DNA of 64,000 bases from Streptomyces sp. DH5 (lineage in GTDB: Bacteria > Actinomycetota > Actinomycetes > Streptomycetales > Streptomycetaceae): positions 19,450 through 83,449 of the forward strand of contig NZ_JAHWGP010000037.1 of NCBI RefSeq assembly GCF_020873915.1. The letters run 5' to 3'. How positions within the stretch are numbered: the stretch's first letter is position 1; every line of letters starts with the position of its first letter. Made by a program: the position numbers and the translations under genes. Under the pieces are notes generated by a model that saw nothing but the letters and a program-made list of their open reading frames with translations, ran no database searches and had not been told where the DNA came from. Shown one piece after another: positions 26,438 through 35,307 of this stretch.

Positions 26438-27445
26438 TCAGAACGCACGGTTCGGCGAGCGGCGCACGACGACCAGCAGCAACGCGGCGCCGAGACCGGC
26501 GGTGAGCGCCCCGACCGGCAGCGTGAGCCGGTCCGAGTCGAGCACCGCCGCCAGCAGCCGCGACGACGACTGCGCCGCGGCGTCCGCCCCGCACACCACC
26601 ACCGCGCCCGTGAGGGCGGCGCCGGGAAGGCTCCTGCGCAGGTCGGCGCCGAAGACGGCCACGGCCAGGTGCGGCACGAGCAGCCCGACGAAACCCAGCG
26701 CCCCCACGGCGGCCACCGCTCCCGCCGTCAGCGCCGCCGCGCACAACAGGGCCAGGGTCCGGGCCGGGCGGGCGGAGAGGCCGGCGGCGAGGGCGATGTC
26801 GTCCCCGCAGCGCAGCAGGGTCAACGGCCCCGCCAGCAGCCAGGCAGCGGTACCCCACAGGAGCGCCCACGGCCACAGCAGGTGCCAGTGCTCCCACACC
26901 CGGCCCTCCGTGGTGCCCACCAGCCACTGCACCACGCTGCCGAGTTCGCCCGGCTCCACGAGCAGCACCATGGCGGTGAGCCCGCCGAGCACCGCCGACA
27001 CCAGCACCCCGTGCACGGCGGTCTGCGCCGGGTCACCGCGCCCGCGCCCGGCGAGCAGCAACAGCAGCGCCGCTCCGGCACACCCGCCCGCGCACGCGGC
27101 GAGGACCACGGCCAGGGGTGAGTCCCACCCGGCGAGGCCCAGGGCGGTCGCTGTGACGGCGCCGAGCACCGCCCCCGGGGTCACGCCCGTCACCTCCGGC
27201 CCGGCCAGGGGGTTGCGCAGGGCGGACTGCAGGACCAGCCCGGCCACGGCCAGGCAGGCGCCCGCACAGAGGGCCACCAGCAGCCGGGGCAGGCGCAGTT
27301 GGAACAGGATGTGGCGTTCCGTCGCGTCGCCGCCACCGCTCAGGACGTCCCAGGCCACGCCCGGCGACATGCCGCGCCCGGCCACCAGTTCCGCGCCGGC
27401 GCAGACCACGGCCAGCGCCGCGAGTGCCGTGAAACGCCGCGTCAT
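26438..27445 (-). CDS. FecCD-family metal-chelate permease (second subunit)
   Basis: A 335-aa polytopic membrane protein with 9-10 predicted helices and the family motifs LQSALRNPLAGPEVTGVTPGA (about residues 70-90) and VGALGFVGLLVPHLAVAVFG (about 240). It forms the channel with the permease encoded just upstream (ATGA overlap). The substrate class, an iron-siderophore, haem, cobalamin or other metal chelate, follows from the family; zinc-chelate is inferred from the Zur-type boxes. Confidence 0.93.
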   Translation of the reverse strand: MTRRFTALAALAVVCAGAELVAGRGMSPGVAWDVLSGGGDATERHILFQLRLPRLLVALCAGACLAVAGLVLQSALRNPLAGPEVTGVTPGAVLGAVTATALGLAGWDSPLAVVLAACAGGCAGAALLLLLAGRGRGDPAQTAVHGVLVSAVLGGLTAMVLLVEPGELGSVVQWLVGTTEGRVWEHWHLLWPWALLWGTAAWLLAGPLTLLRCGDDIALAAGLSARPARTLALLCAAALTAGAVAAVGALGFVGLLVPHLAVAVFGADLRRSLPGAALTGAVVVCGADAAAQSSSRLLAAVLDSDRLTLPVGALTAGLGAALLLVVVRRSPNRAF

Positions 27446-28683
27446 CGTGCGTCCTCCGTTCCGGTCGTCCGATCGGCGCGCGAGGGTGCGCCACCGGGCC
27501 GGCCGCACCCGGGGCCGGCCGCGCGCGCGTGGTCCGGCGACCGGGCCGGAGGCCCGTCGTCCGCCGCGCCGGTTGCCGTCCTCCGCGGTCCGGGCAGTGG
27601 CTCGCCCGCCGTGGCGGGTGCACGCCGGGCGGCCCGGCGTCGGCCGCCGGACCGCATCAGCGCGACACCGGCCGGCACCCCCAGCAGGGCCGTCCAGGCA
27701 CCGGCCGGTGTCTCCACGGGCGCCAGCGCCAGCCTGGCCGGGACGTCGGCCGCCATCACGACGACCGCGCCCCAGGCCGCGGACCACGGGAGCCAGCGCA
27801 CCGCCCCCGCTCCCGGAGCGAACCAGCGGCTCAGGTGCGGGGCGAGGAACCCCACCCATGCGACGGGACCGCACACCGCCGTCACCGGGGCGATCAGCAC
27901 CACGGCGATGGCCAGCGCGGCCAGCCGGGCGCGGTGGGCCCGCACCCCCAGCGCCTCCGCGTCCTCGTCGCCCAGCCGCATGACCGCCAGCACCGGCGCG
28001 CACAGGACGAGAGCGGGCGCCGCGAGGAGCAGCCACGGCCACAGCCCCGTCACGTCGTCCCACGTGCGGGCGGACAGGGAACCGAGCAGGTAGCGGAAGA
28101 TCAGCTGGAGGTCGAGCTGATCGGCCATGACCATCAGGACGAGCAGTGCGGCCTGCAGCCCGGCCGCCACCGCGGCGCCGGTCAGCAGCACGGCGGACGG
28201 ACTGCGGCCGAGCCCCGCGACGAGCAGCGTCAGCCCGCCGCCGAGCGCGGCGCCGCCGATGGCCAGCAGGGGCTGGACGACGGCGGGCAGCGAGAGGGTC
28301 AGCACCAGCGGCGCGGCCACCCCGAGCGCGGCACCGGACGACACGCCCAGCATCTCCGGCACCGCCAGGGGATTGCGCAGCGCCTCCTGGAGCACCAGCC
28401 CGGCCGCGCCCAGACAGGCTCCGGCGACGAACGCCAGCAGCACGCGGGGCACGCGGAGTTCGGTCACGACGATCCCGGCGAGGGTGGTGTCCCCCTCCGT
28501 CACCGCGGCGGCCAGCCGGTGCGGAGGGACATAGGGGGTGCCGAGGCTGAGCGCGCAGACCGCGGAGGCCGCCAGGAGCACGACCACCAGGAGCGGCTGC
28601 CACTTCCGCGCACCGCCTGTCGGACGCTGTCCGCCCGCCGCGGCCCGATCGGCCGCGGCGGGCACCGAGGGGGAGGTCCTCAC
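27442..28683 (-). CDS. FecCD-family metal-chelate permease (first subunit)
   Basis: A 413-aa protein. The GTG at 28683 overlaps the binding-protein stop. Helices begin at about residue 30 (PLLVVVLLAASAVCALSLG), with LQEALRNPLAVPEMLGVSSG and VAWVGFLAPHLSRWF as family motifs. The last 70 residues form a Pro/Arg/Gly-rich cytoplasmic extension (after VALMRSGGRRRAARRAP) that FecCD permeases normally lack; it may be a degenerate linker. Confidence 0.9.
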   Translation of the reverse strand: MRTSPSVPAAADRAAAGGQRPTGGARKWQPLLVVVLLAASAVCALSLGTPYVPPHRLAAAVTEGDTTLAGIVVTELRVPRVLLAFVAGACLGAAGLVLQEALRNPLAVPEMLGVSSGAALGVAAPLVLTLSLPAVVQPLLAIGGAALGGGLTLLVAGLGRSPSAVLLTGAAVAAGLQAALLVLMVMADQLDLQLIFRYLLGSLSARTWDDVTGLWPWLLLAAPALVLCAPVLAVMRLGDEDAEALGVRAHRARLAALAIAVVLIAPVTAVCGPVAWVGFLAPHLSRWFAPGAGAVRWLPWSAAWGAVVVMAADVPARLALAPVETPAGAWTALLGVPAGVALMRSGGRRRAARRAPATAGEPLPGPRRTATGAADDGPPARSPDHARAAGPGCGRPGGAPSRADRTTGTEDAR

Positions 28684-29657
28684 CGCAGCGCGGCCGTGGC
28701 CTCGTCGAGGACGATGCCCAGCGAGCGGGTGCCGCGCCCCTTGGCCCACACCTCCGCGTCCACCTCGTGGACGTCACCGTTCCTCACCGCCGGGATCTTG
28801 CCCCAGAGGGGGTTCTCGGCCAGTTTCTCCGACAGTTCGCCGTCCGCGTCGCCGAAGCTCATCGTCTCGACGAACAGCACGTCGACGTCCTGGGCGAGGA
28901 TCTCCTCGAGGCTGTAACTGCCTTCCACGCCGCGGGACTTCCACGGGTAGTCGGCGATCTTGGGGAACAGGCTGGCGGTCACGTCGCCTTCCGGCGTCGC
29001 GACGCCGAAGTTCTCGTCACTGCCGTAGATGATGAGCGCGGTCTTCTCGCTCGGCGCCTTCTCGGCTCCGGCGAGCTTCGTCCGGAAGGCCCGCTCCGCC
29101 TTCTCCCCCTCGGCGGTGCGGCCGGTGAGCGCGGCGACGTCGCGCAGGTAGCCCACGCCGTCCTCCCACGTCTCGGGCTGCATGGCCCAGAACGTGGTAG
29201 CGCCCTTGAGCGCCGGGGCGAGCTTGCCGTGGGTGTCCCCCAGGCCGATCACGAGATCGGGCTTGTGGGAGAGGATCGCCTCCACCTCGGGGGCGATGAA
29301 TCCGCCGGGGACGACGTCGACCTCCTTGGCCTTCCCCTCCCCCAGGAAGTCGGGGTGGGCGAGCAACGCGCTGTTGGTGGCCGTGGGCACGATGCCCAGT
29401 TCGGTCAGGATGTCGTCGCACAGGGCGAACAGGCAGACGATCCGCTCGGGTTGCTTCTCCAGGGAGACCTTGACGCCGTTCGTGTCGGTCAACTCCGTCG
29501 CGGCCTTGATGGGTTCGACGGTCACCTCCGTCTTGGCCGTGGGCCCGGCCTTGTCACTCGTGGGCTCCTCGGAGGCCGAGCCGCAGCCGACCAGGACGGA
29601 ACCCACCGCCGCTGCGGCGATCCAACTGCGGACGAATCTCGACGGTGAGCGCAGCAT
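28680..29657 (-). CDS. Lipoprotein metal-chelate-binding protein (FecB/FepB type)
   Basis: A 325-aa binding protein with a lipobox (SVLVGCGS, Cys25) after a short signal peptide, then the two-lobed periplasmic-binding fold: ERIVCLFALCDDILTELG, HKPDLVIGLGDTHGK and NGDVHEVDAEVWAKG. It captures a metal chelate outside the membrane for the FecCD permeases. It heads the importer operon, which reads on toward the RiPP genes on the same strand. A Zur-type box lies 48 bases upstream of its start, shared with the divergent beta-propeller gene. ZnuA-like His-rich loops are absent, which favours a chelate over free zinc as ligand. Confidence 0.92.
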   Translation of the reverse strand: MLRSPSRFVRSWIAAAAVGSVLVGCGSASEEPTSDKAGPTAKTEVTVEPIKAATELTDTNGVKVSLEKQPERIVCLFALCDDILTELGIVPTATNSALLAHPDFLGEGKAKEVDVVPGGFIAPEVEAILSHKPDLVIGLGDTHGKLAPALKGATTFWAMQPETWEDGVGYLRDVAALTGRTAEGEKAERAFRTKLAGAEKAPSEKTALIIYGSDENFGVATPEGDVTASLFPKIADYPWKSRGVEGSYSLEEILAQDVDVLFVETMSFGDADGELSEKLAENPLWGKIPAVRNGDVHEVDAEVWAKGRGTRSLGIVLDEATAALR

Positions 29658-29704
29658 CGACGCCCTCGCTTCTTCTCAGGTACGGGAACGCCATTGAAGA
29701 TACA

Positions 29705-29719
29705 TGATAATCGTTTTCA
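29705..29719. promoter_or_regulatory. Zur-type box between the binding-protein and beta-propeller genes
   Basis: TGATAATCGTTTTCA, reverse complement TGAAAACGATTATCA, two mismatches to TGAAAATGATTTTCA. Placed to control both divergent genes. It does not resemble the Streptomyces DmdR iron box (TTAGGTTAGGCTCACCTAA). Confidence 0.72.
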
Positions 29720-29742
29720 CCAACTCGGTTTCCGGAGGTCCC

Positions 29743-30939
29743 ATGCCCGCCACACCCGTCCTGCTCGTCTCCGACCACGTTGCCGGATCGGTCCATGTGC
29801 TGACCGTGCCGGACGGCGCCGTCGTCGGGCGTCTCACCGGCCGTCATCTTTCCGAGCACGCCGGGTTCCTGGCGCTGCCGGGAGGGCGGACGGCCTGCGT
29901 CGACGACCGTCGCGGAGAACTGCTGGTACTCGATCCCTTCGGCGGGAGACTCGTGGAACGCGCGATCCCGGTCGCCGTGCCCGCCGAGCACCTCGCCTGC
30001 GACCCTTCCGGCCGCCGGCTGGCCGTCACCACCGGCCTCGGCAGGAACGGCGAGCCGTGGTCGGACCTGCTGACGGTCGTCGACCTGGCCACCGGTGAGG
30101 CCGCCCGGGTACGCACGCGCGTCGGCGAACCGGGGGTGACGGTGCTGGGCGGCGCCGACCCGCTGGTCGTCCTGCGGCACCGGGAGCCCGGGGCGCTGGC
30201 CGCCCACCGGTTCGCGGACCTCCTCGCGGCACCGCCCGGCTGCCCGCCGGTCGCCCCGCACGCGGTCCTGCCGCTGCCGGACGACGGCCACGGGGACGCC
30301 CAGGCACCCGACTCGGAGCAGGTGTTCGCCGCCACCGGCGAGGGGGTGCACCGGGCCCGGAGGCAGGGCGACGCGCTCGCCGCCGGCGCGGTCGTTCCGT
30401 GGGGATCGCCCGCCCGGGGCTGGTACCTCCGGCTCGACACCCGGCGGCCGGCGCTGTGGACCACGCTACGCGGCGGTGACCCGGACCCGCTGCGCTGGCC
30501 GGAGTGGACCAACCAGGCCTGGCGCCACGATCTGGGAACAGGCCGCACGCGCCTCACGGACCTCGGCCCCGGACTCGTCTTCCGGCTGGCCCTTGCCCGA
30601 CGCCACACCGCCTTCACCCGTGTCCACCCCGACGGCGACGAGCTGCTCCTCCTCGACGCCGGCGACGTCGTCCGCCGCCTCCCCCTGCCGGCCATGGACG
30701 GTGCTCCGCGCCGCGGCGGCACCCCTTGGGAAGGTGTCCAACGCCGAGCGGTGGCCGCCTCACCGGGCTCCGACTGGATCGCCGTCAGCCGGGGCGGTCA
30801 CGGCGAGGTGCACCTCTTCGACGCGGTGACCGGCTGCGAGGCGGCCCGTCCGCGGCTGGGCACACCGCTGGACCACGGTGGTCACCTGGCCCTGCGGGTC
30901 CCGGACGACGGCGCCGACGGGGACCCCGTCGGGCGGTGA
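29743..30939 (+). CDS. Beta-propeller-like protein, probably zinc-regulated
   Basis: A 398-aa protein without signal peptide or membrane helix. The ATG at 29743 has GGAGG upstream; the ATG at 29704 would overlap the Zur box. It is built of repeated four-strand units such as VLLVSDHVAGSVHVLTVPDG, GELLVLDPFGGRLV, LLTVVDLATGEA and GEVHLFDAVTG, typical of YncE/WD40-like propellers. No family is recognised with certainty. AztD, a zinc chaperone of ABC zinc importers, is also a propeller but is periplasmic, so a link is only suggestive. Divergent from the importer across one Zur-type box, hence probably part of the same zinc response. Confidence 0.65.
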   Translation: MPATPVLLVSDHVAGSVHVLTVPDGAVVGRLTGRHLSEHAGFLALPGGRTACVDDRRGELLVLDPFGGRLVERAIPVAVPAEHLACDPSGRRLAVTTGLGRNGEPWSDLLTVVDLATGEAARVRTRVGEPGVTVLGGADPLVVLRHREPGALAAHRFADLLAAPPGCPPVAPHAVLPLPDDGHGDAQAPDSEQVFAATGEGVHRARRQGDALAAGAVVPWGSPARGWYLRLDTRRPALWTTLRGGDPDPLRWPEWTNQAWRHDLGTGRTRLTDLGPGLVFRLALARRHTAFTRVHPDGDELLLLDAGDVVRRLPLPAMDGAPRRGGTPWEGVQRRAVAASPGSDWIAVSRGGHGEVHLFDAVTGCEAARPRLGTPLDHGGHLALRVPDDGADGDPVGR

Positions 30940-30940
30940 C

Positions 30941-30974
30941 CCGGCCGGGCGGTCACCCGGCCGGGCGGTCACCC
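30941..30974. repeat. 17-bp tandem duplication
   Basis: CCGGCCGGGCGGTCACC occurs twice in direct succession just after the beta-propeller stop codon. The remaining intergenic DNA to 31192 holds no gene I can support. Confidence 0.7.
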
Positions 30975-31192
30975 ACGCGTCACGCGACCACGTCACCGAA
31001 CTCCTCGACCGGGCTCTCCACCACGTCGAGCACCTGTGCCCGGGCCTGCACGACACCACGGCCCGCACGGCCGGCCCTGCCGGCGGGCACTGAGTCCGGG
31101 ATCACCGCGACGTCGTCCGGACCGCCCACCCGCAGCGCGCCGGGCCGATCGGGCCGGCCCCGGGCGAGCGGTGGGGACGCTGGTCCCAGGCG

Positions 31193-32242
31193 TCACGCGG
31201 TCCGTGCGGGGATCGCCGGAAGTATCCGGCCGGCGATGCCGAGGAGGACGCTGTCGTCCGGGAGGGCTCCGGAGGTGCTCCACACGGTGACGTCGAAGTA
31301 GCCGCCCCGGTCCTGCCCGTCGAGGGCCACGGCGAGGTTCCTCGCCCGGGGGCCTTGCTCGACGGGTCCGCCCGATCCGCCGCTGCCCAGGTCGATCTCG
31401 ATCCTCATGGTGTGGTCCGTGAAGAGGACCGCGGGCCGGCCGAGAACCGAGAGCGTCGTGACGTCCGTCTCCTCTCCGAATTCCATCAGCTTCACGTACT
31501 GGGCGATCGACAGCTCGTTGTACGTGGCCGAGACGTGCACGGTGTAGGTGTCGAACTGGACCCGGGCCTCCGGCTGGGCGACCTTCCCGCCGGTCAGGGG
31601 AGCGGTGTTGCTGGTGCCGGACGCGGTGGTCGCGGTCTCCGCGGGGGTTCCGAGGAGCCGGGCCAGGTCGGGCCTGTTGAGCGCTGTGCACAGCTCTTCG
31701 CCGGTCACGGCGCGGGAGGTCGCCCGGTAGGCGCTCGGCAGTTCTTCGCCCTCCCCGCCCGAACACGTGGCGGCCTGCGGCGGGCCGGCGTCCCGGGAGG
31801 TCTCGGAGGGCAGTAGCCGGGGGCCCAGCCACAGGGCGGCTCCGATGGCCGCGAACACCGCCACGGCCGCGACGGCCTGGCCCCAGGCGTTGGGTTCCTT
31901 CCGCGGTGCGGCAGGGGCGGGACGCCGCACCGCGGGCGCGGACGCCTGTGGCTGCGGCTGCGGCTGTGGCTGCGGTTGGGGTTGGGGCCGGGCAGCGGCG
32001 CCGGACACCGCCCCGTTCGCGGAGGGCGTCGGGCCCGGGGTCCGGCGGGAGCGCAGGGCCCGTACCACCGTATGGACACGCACCGCGGTGAACACCAGGA
32101 ACGCCAGGCCGATGGCGGCCGGCACCCATGCCCTTTCGGTGAAGGCGAGATACATGATGCGTAAGCCGAGCACCGACCCGAGGACGATGAGCAGGGGCTC
32201 GCGCACCCAGAAGGGCAGGAGCCGGAGGAGGAAACCGAGCAT
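31193..32242 (-). CDS. Membrane protein with PQ-repeat linker (DUF6215-like)
   Basis: A 349-aa protein from the ATG at 32242 (MLGFLLRLLPFWVREP); an upstream start would add 16 unlikely residues. Two membrane helices (about 15-60) are followed by a cytosolic or extracellular linker with seven Pro-Gln repeats, a third helix (AVAAVAVFAAIGAALWLG) and a C-terminal globular domain containing ATCSGGEGEELPSAYR and TGEELCTALNRPDL. The domain looks like the Streptomyces DUF6215 family of unknown function. Two cysteines could form a disulphide outside the cell. Isolated gene. Confidence 0.7.
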   Translation of the reverse strand: MLGFLLRLLPFWVREPLLIVLGSVLGLRIMYLAFTERAWVPAAIGLAFLVFTAVRVHTVVRALRSRRTPGPTPSANGAVSGAAARPQPQPQPQPQPQPQASAPAVRRPAPAAPRKEPNAWGQAVAAVAVFAAIGAALWLGPRLLPSETSRDAGPPQAATCSGGEGEELPSAYRATSRAVTGEELCTALNRPDLARLLGTPAETATTASGTSNTAPLTGGKVAQPEARVQFDTYTVHVSATYNELSIAQYVKLMEFGEETDVTTLSVLGRPAVLFTDHTMRIEIDLGSGGSGGPVEQGPRARNLAVALDGQDRGGYFDVTVWSTSGALPDDSVLLGIAGRILPAIPARTA

Positions 32243-32383
32243 TCGGCGATCACACCAGGACAAGATCACGTTGGCTGTGACGGAAGCCACAGTTCCGGCT
32301 CAGGACTCAACCGTGATGTCGGGGTGACGGGAACCGGGCGCCCGGAGGGCCGGCGAAGCGGCCTGCCCTCCGGGGCCGACGGC

Positions 32384-32626
32384 TCAGCCGCCGCTCTTGC
32401 GCCTGAACGACCGCTGCTGCCCGGCAGGGCCGTGTGCCGCACGGACCTTCGAGGCGTTCGGGTTGGCGGCGGCGTCGGCGGCCTCCGCCTGCGCACCGCG
32501 CTTGCGCGCCAGGGCTTCACGGAACTTGCGCTTGAGGTCGTAGTTGCCGTCGGTGTCCGGCGCCAGAGGGGACGCCTCGGGGGAGACCGGCTCCGAACCT
32601 TCCGCGGGTGTGGGCTCTGCGGTCAT
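32384..32626 (-). CDS. DUF5302-like small protein
   Basis: An 80-aa protein with an acidic Pro/Glu/Ser-rich N-terminus, the family's NYDLKRKFREALARKRG block and a basic RSFRRKSGG tail. It resembles DUF5302, small Streptomyces proteins of unknown function often found near RNA-metabolism genes. Here it is just downstream of a DEAD-box helicase on the same strand, which may be meaningful for an RNA-associated role. Confidence 0.75.
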   Translation of the reverse strand: MTAEPTPAEGSEPVSPEASPLAPDTDGNYDLKRKFREALARKRGAQAEAADAAANPNASKVRAAHGPAGQQRSFRRKSGG

Positions 32627-32755
32627 GGTGACCTCCTGGGTTCGGGGGGTGGGCCGGCACAGCTTGTCATGCCGGGGGCGGTGCGGTGCACCGCCGACAT
32701 CATGGCGTCTGTCGCGGCGCGGTGCCCGCGATTTCGCGTCGGGACAACACGCTTG

Positions 32756-34171
32756 TCAGCCGCTGCGACGTACCCGGGCGGCCTTGCGGGCCTCGGCCAG
32801 CTTGCGGGCTTCGCCGGCCTTGCGGGAGGTGCCGCCGGCGGCGCGGGGGGTGCCCTTGCTCGTTCCGAGGCCGCGGAAGGGGGCGTTGGTGTTCTTGGGC
32901 CCGGGGACGGCGGGCCCACGGTCGAGGGGCACTCCGGAGGGAGCCCTGGCGCCGGTGATCCGGCTCAGCTCGGCCTCGCCCGAGCGCACCTTGGTGACGG
33001 TCGGCTCGATACCGGCCGCGGCCAGCATCCGGCTCGTCTCGCGACGCCGGTCCGACGGGACGAGCGTGACCACGCGGCCGGACTCGCCGGCGCGGGCCGT
33101 GCGGCCCGCTCGGTGCACGTAGTCCTTGGGTTCGGTGGGCGGGTCGACGTTGACCACGAGATCGAGGTCGTCGATGTGCAGGCCACGGGCGGCGACGTTG
33201 GTCGCCACGAGTGCGGTGACCTGGCCGTTCTTGAACTGCGCCAGGGTCCGTGTGCGCTGCGGCTGGGACTTGCCGCTGTGCAGGGCCGCGGCGTGCACCC
33301 CGCCGGCCCGCAGATGCCGGGTGAGCTGGTCGACGGCGTGCTTGGTGTCGAGGAACAGCAGGACGCGCCCGTCACGGGCGGCGATCTCCGTGGTGACGGC
33401 GTAGCGGTCGGGGCCGTGGACGACCAGGACGTGGTGCTCCATCGTGGAGACCGTGCCCGCGGCCTCCTCGACCGAGTGGACGACGGGGTCGTGGAGGTAG
33501 CGGTGGACCAACTCGTCGACGTCGCGGTCAAGGGTGGCCGAGAACAGCATCCGCTGGCCGTCGGGGGCCACCCGGTCGAGGACCTCGACGACCTGCGGCA
33601 GGAAACCCAGGTCGCACATCTGGTCGGCCTCGTCCAGCACGGTGATCCTCACCCGGCCCAGACGGCAGGCGTTGCGCTCGATCAGGTCGTGCAGGCGTCC
33701 GGGGGTGGCGACGACCACCTCGGCTCCCTGGCGCAGCGCGGCGACCTGCCGGCCCATCGACATGCCGCCGACGACCGTGGCCATCCGCAGCCGCAGGGCC
33801 TCGGCGTGGGGCGTCAGCGCCTCGGTGACCTGCTGGGCCAGTTCCCGTGTGGGCACGAGGACCAGGGCGAGGGGCTGTTTCGGTTCGGCGCGCCGCCCGG
33901 CCGTGCGGGTCAGCAGCGGCAGGCCGAAGGCGAGCGTCTTCCCCGATCCGGTGCGCCCGCGCCCCAGGACGTCGCGCCCCTCGAGGGCATCGGGCAGTGT
34001 GGCGGCCTGGATCGGGAAGGGCTCTCGGACCCCGAGTCCGCCCAGTGTCCGCAGGACCTCCACGGGCAGTCGCAGGTCCGCGAAGGAGACGGCCGGGGGC
34101 CGCGCCGCGGTCGCGGCTCCGGGCTCGGCGGGAGCGCCGTGAGTGGTTCCGGAGTCGTCGGGGTGCTTCAT
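32756..34171 (-). CDS. DEAD-box ATP-dependent RNA helicase
   Basis: A 471-aa helicase from the ATG at 34171 (MKHPDDSG). Motifs in order: Q motif (FPIQAATLPDAL), motif I GRTGSGKT, PTRELAQQV, TPGRLHDL, motif II LDEADQM, motif III SAT, then RGLHIDD and motif VI HRAGRTARAG. A basic C-terminal tail with Gly/Lys/Ala repeats (GTSKGTPRAAGGTSRKAGEARKLAEARKAARVRR) follows, as in RhlE-like RNA helicases. It unwinds RNA duplexes, often in cold adaptation or ribosome assembly. Confidence 0.95.
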   Translation of the reverse strand: MKHPDDSGTTHGAPAEPGAATAARPPAVSFADLRLPVEVLRTLGGLGVREPFPIQAATLPDALEGRDVLGRGRTGSGKTLAFGLPLLTRTAGRRAEPKQPLALVLVPTRELAQQVTEALTPHAEALRLRMATVVGGMSMGRQVAALRQGAEVVVATPGRLHDLIERNACRLGRVRITVLDEADQMCDLGFLPQVVEVLDRVAPDGQRMLFSATLDRDVDELVHRYLHDPVVHSVEEAAGTVSTMEHHVLVVHGPDRYAVTTEIAARDGRVLLFLDTKHAVDQLTRHLRAGGVHAAALHSGKSQPQRTRTLAQFKNGQVTALVATNVAARGLHIDDLDLVVNVDPPTEPKDYVHRAGRTARAGESGRVVTLVPSDRRRETSRMLAAAGIEPTVTKVRSGEAELSRITGARAPSGVPLDRGPAVPGPKNTNAPFRGLGTSKGTPRAAGGTSRKAGEARKLAEARKAARVRRSG

Positions 34172-34367
34172 GGACTGCCTTCCGCAGGAGTACGTACCGA
34201 GGAAGGCCCGGCAGGGTTGAACAGCCCCCACCCAGACGGAACCGGACCGCACCATCGCCCACCGCGACGACCACGCAAACGCATGACGATAACACGGAGG
34301 CCGCCGTCGCCGCTCGGAGTGGGACCCGTCGGTTCGGGTACCACGGACGACCGGGAGGTGGAATCTC

Positions 34368-34676
34368 ATGGCACGGGTGACACGGTACGCGGTGGCCGCG
34401 ACCGGACAGTGGACGGATGAGGAGGAGGGCCGCCGCAGGCTGCCGGCGGGCGAGGTGCACGCCTGGCAGCCGGGCCTGAACCAGACCGTGTGCGGCTTGT
34501 CCCTGAGCCGCTCGCAACTGGTCCGCTTCCCCCACGTGGTCTGGCAGGACGTCCTTCCCGAATCCGGCGGCGCCGCGGACCGCGTCCAGCGGCTGTGCCG
34601 TCGCTGCGCGTCCGTCGCGGGACGCCGCGGCGGCGACGCCCGCCCACGGTGGCACCGCACGAACCCACGTCCGTGA
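34368..34676 (+). CDS. Conserved Streptomyces hypothetical protein
   Basis: A 102-aa protein starting MARVTRYAVAATGQW after GGGAGGTGG. It has cysteines in QTVCGLSLSRSQLVRFP and RLCRRCASVAG that could bind a metal, and no membrane segment. I do not recognise a functional family. It may be co-transcribed with the membrane protein 58 bases downstream. Confidence 0.7.
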   Translation: MARVTRYAVAATGQWTDEEEGRRRLPAGEVHAWQPGLNQTVCGLSLSRSQLVRFPHVVWQDVLPESGGAADRVQRLCRRCASVAGRRGGDARPRWHRTNPRP

Positions 34677-34734
34677 CCTGCATGGAAGTGGCCCTCACGG
34701 GGCAAGCGGTCTGCCTGGGAATGGGGAGGATGCC

Positions 34735-35307
34735 ATGACGATGACGGAGCAGCCGGTGGGCACGGCGGGGGAAGACACCGCCTGTTGCGCGCATGATCGC
34801 GAGCACGCGCCGGGACACGGTGGAGAACCGCCCGAGTCGGCGCGCGAGCGGGTCAACCGGCGCTGGAACGAGATCCTCCAGGAGACGCGGGTCACTCAGA
34901 CGGGCGTGCAGATCCTCTTCGGCTTCCTGCTCAGCGTGGCCTTCACCCCGTTGTTCCGGGAGTTGGAGACGTTCGACCGGGTCGTCTACGTCATCACCGT
35001 GGTGCTCGGTGCGTCGGCCACGGGGTCTCTCATCGCCCCGGTCTCCATCCACCGCTTCCTGTCCGGCCAGCGCATGAAGGACGAGGTGGTGGAGGCCGCC
35101 GGACGTCTGATGGTGTGCGGCATGGTCCTCCTGGCGCTGACCATCGGCTGCACGCTCCTGCTGATCCTGCGCGTGGTGATCCCCGGCGTCCTCGCCGAGA
35201 TACTCGTCGGCGCGGTCATGCTGTGGTTCGGCCTGTGCTGGTACGTACTGCCGCTGCGCCTTCGGCGCCGCGCCGCCCGTCGCGGCGCCGCCGCCCGGCG
35301 TTCCTGA
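34735..35307 (+). CDS. DUF6328-like four-helix membrane protein
   Basis: A 190-aa membrane protein: a hydrophilic N-terminus to about residue 50, then four predicted helices (TGVQILFGFLLSVAFTPLF, VVYVITVVLGASATGSLIAP, GMVLLALTIGCTLLLILRVV, IPGVLAEILVGAVMLWFGL) and a basic Arg/Ala-rich tail. The VNRRWNEILQETRVTQTGVQ start of the domain is typical of DUF6328. Function unknown; it is frequently found next to stress and dormancy genes, as here. Confidence 0.78.
   Translation: MTMTEQPVGTAGEDTACCAHDREHAPGHGGEPPESARERVNRRWNEILQETRVTQTGVQILFGFLLSVAFTPLFRELETFDRVVYVITVVLGASATGSLIAPVSIHRFLSGQRMKDEVVEAAGRLMVCGMVLLALTIGCTLLLILRVVIPGVLAEILVGAVMLWFGLCWYVLPLRLRRRAARRGAAARRS

Noticed and set aside
26208-27983. 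Coding potential of the 8-bp repeat (Ser/Arg/Ala/Glu/Gln octapeptide repeats in several frames)
   Set aside because: All frames are open only because the repeat lacks stops; there is no ribosome-binding site or conserved frame, and the period is not a codon multiple.
29705-29719. Iron (DmdR/IdeR) box for the FecBCDE importer
   Set aside because: The sequence lacks the TTAGGTTAGGCTCACCTAA pattern of Streptomyces iron boxes and is much closer to the Zur consensus.
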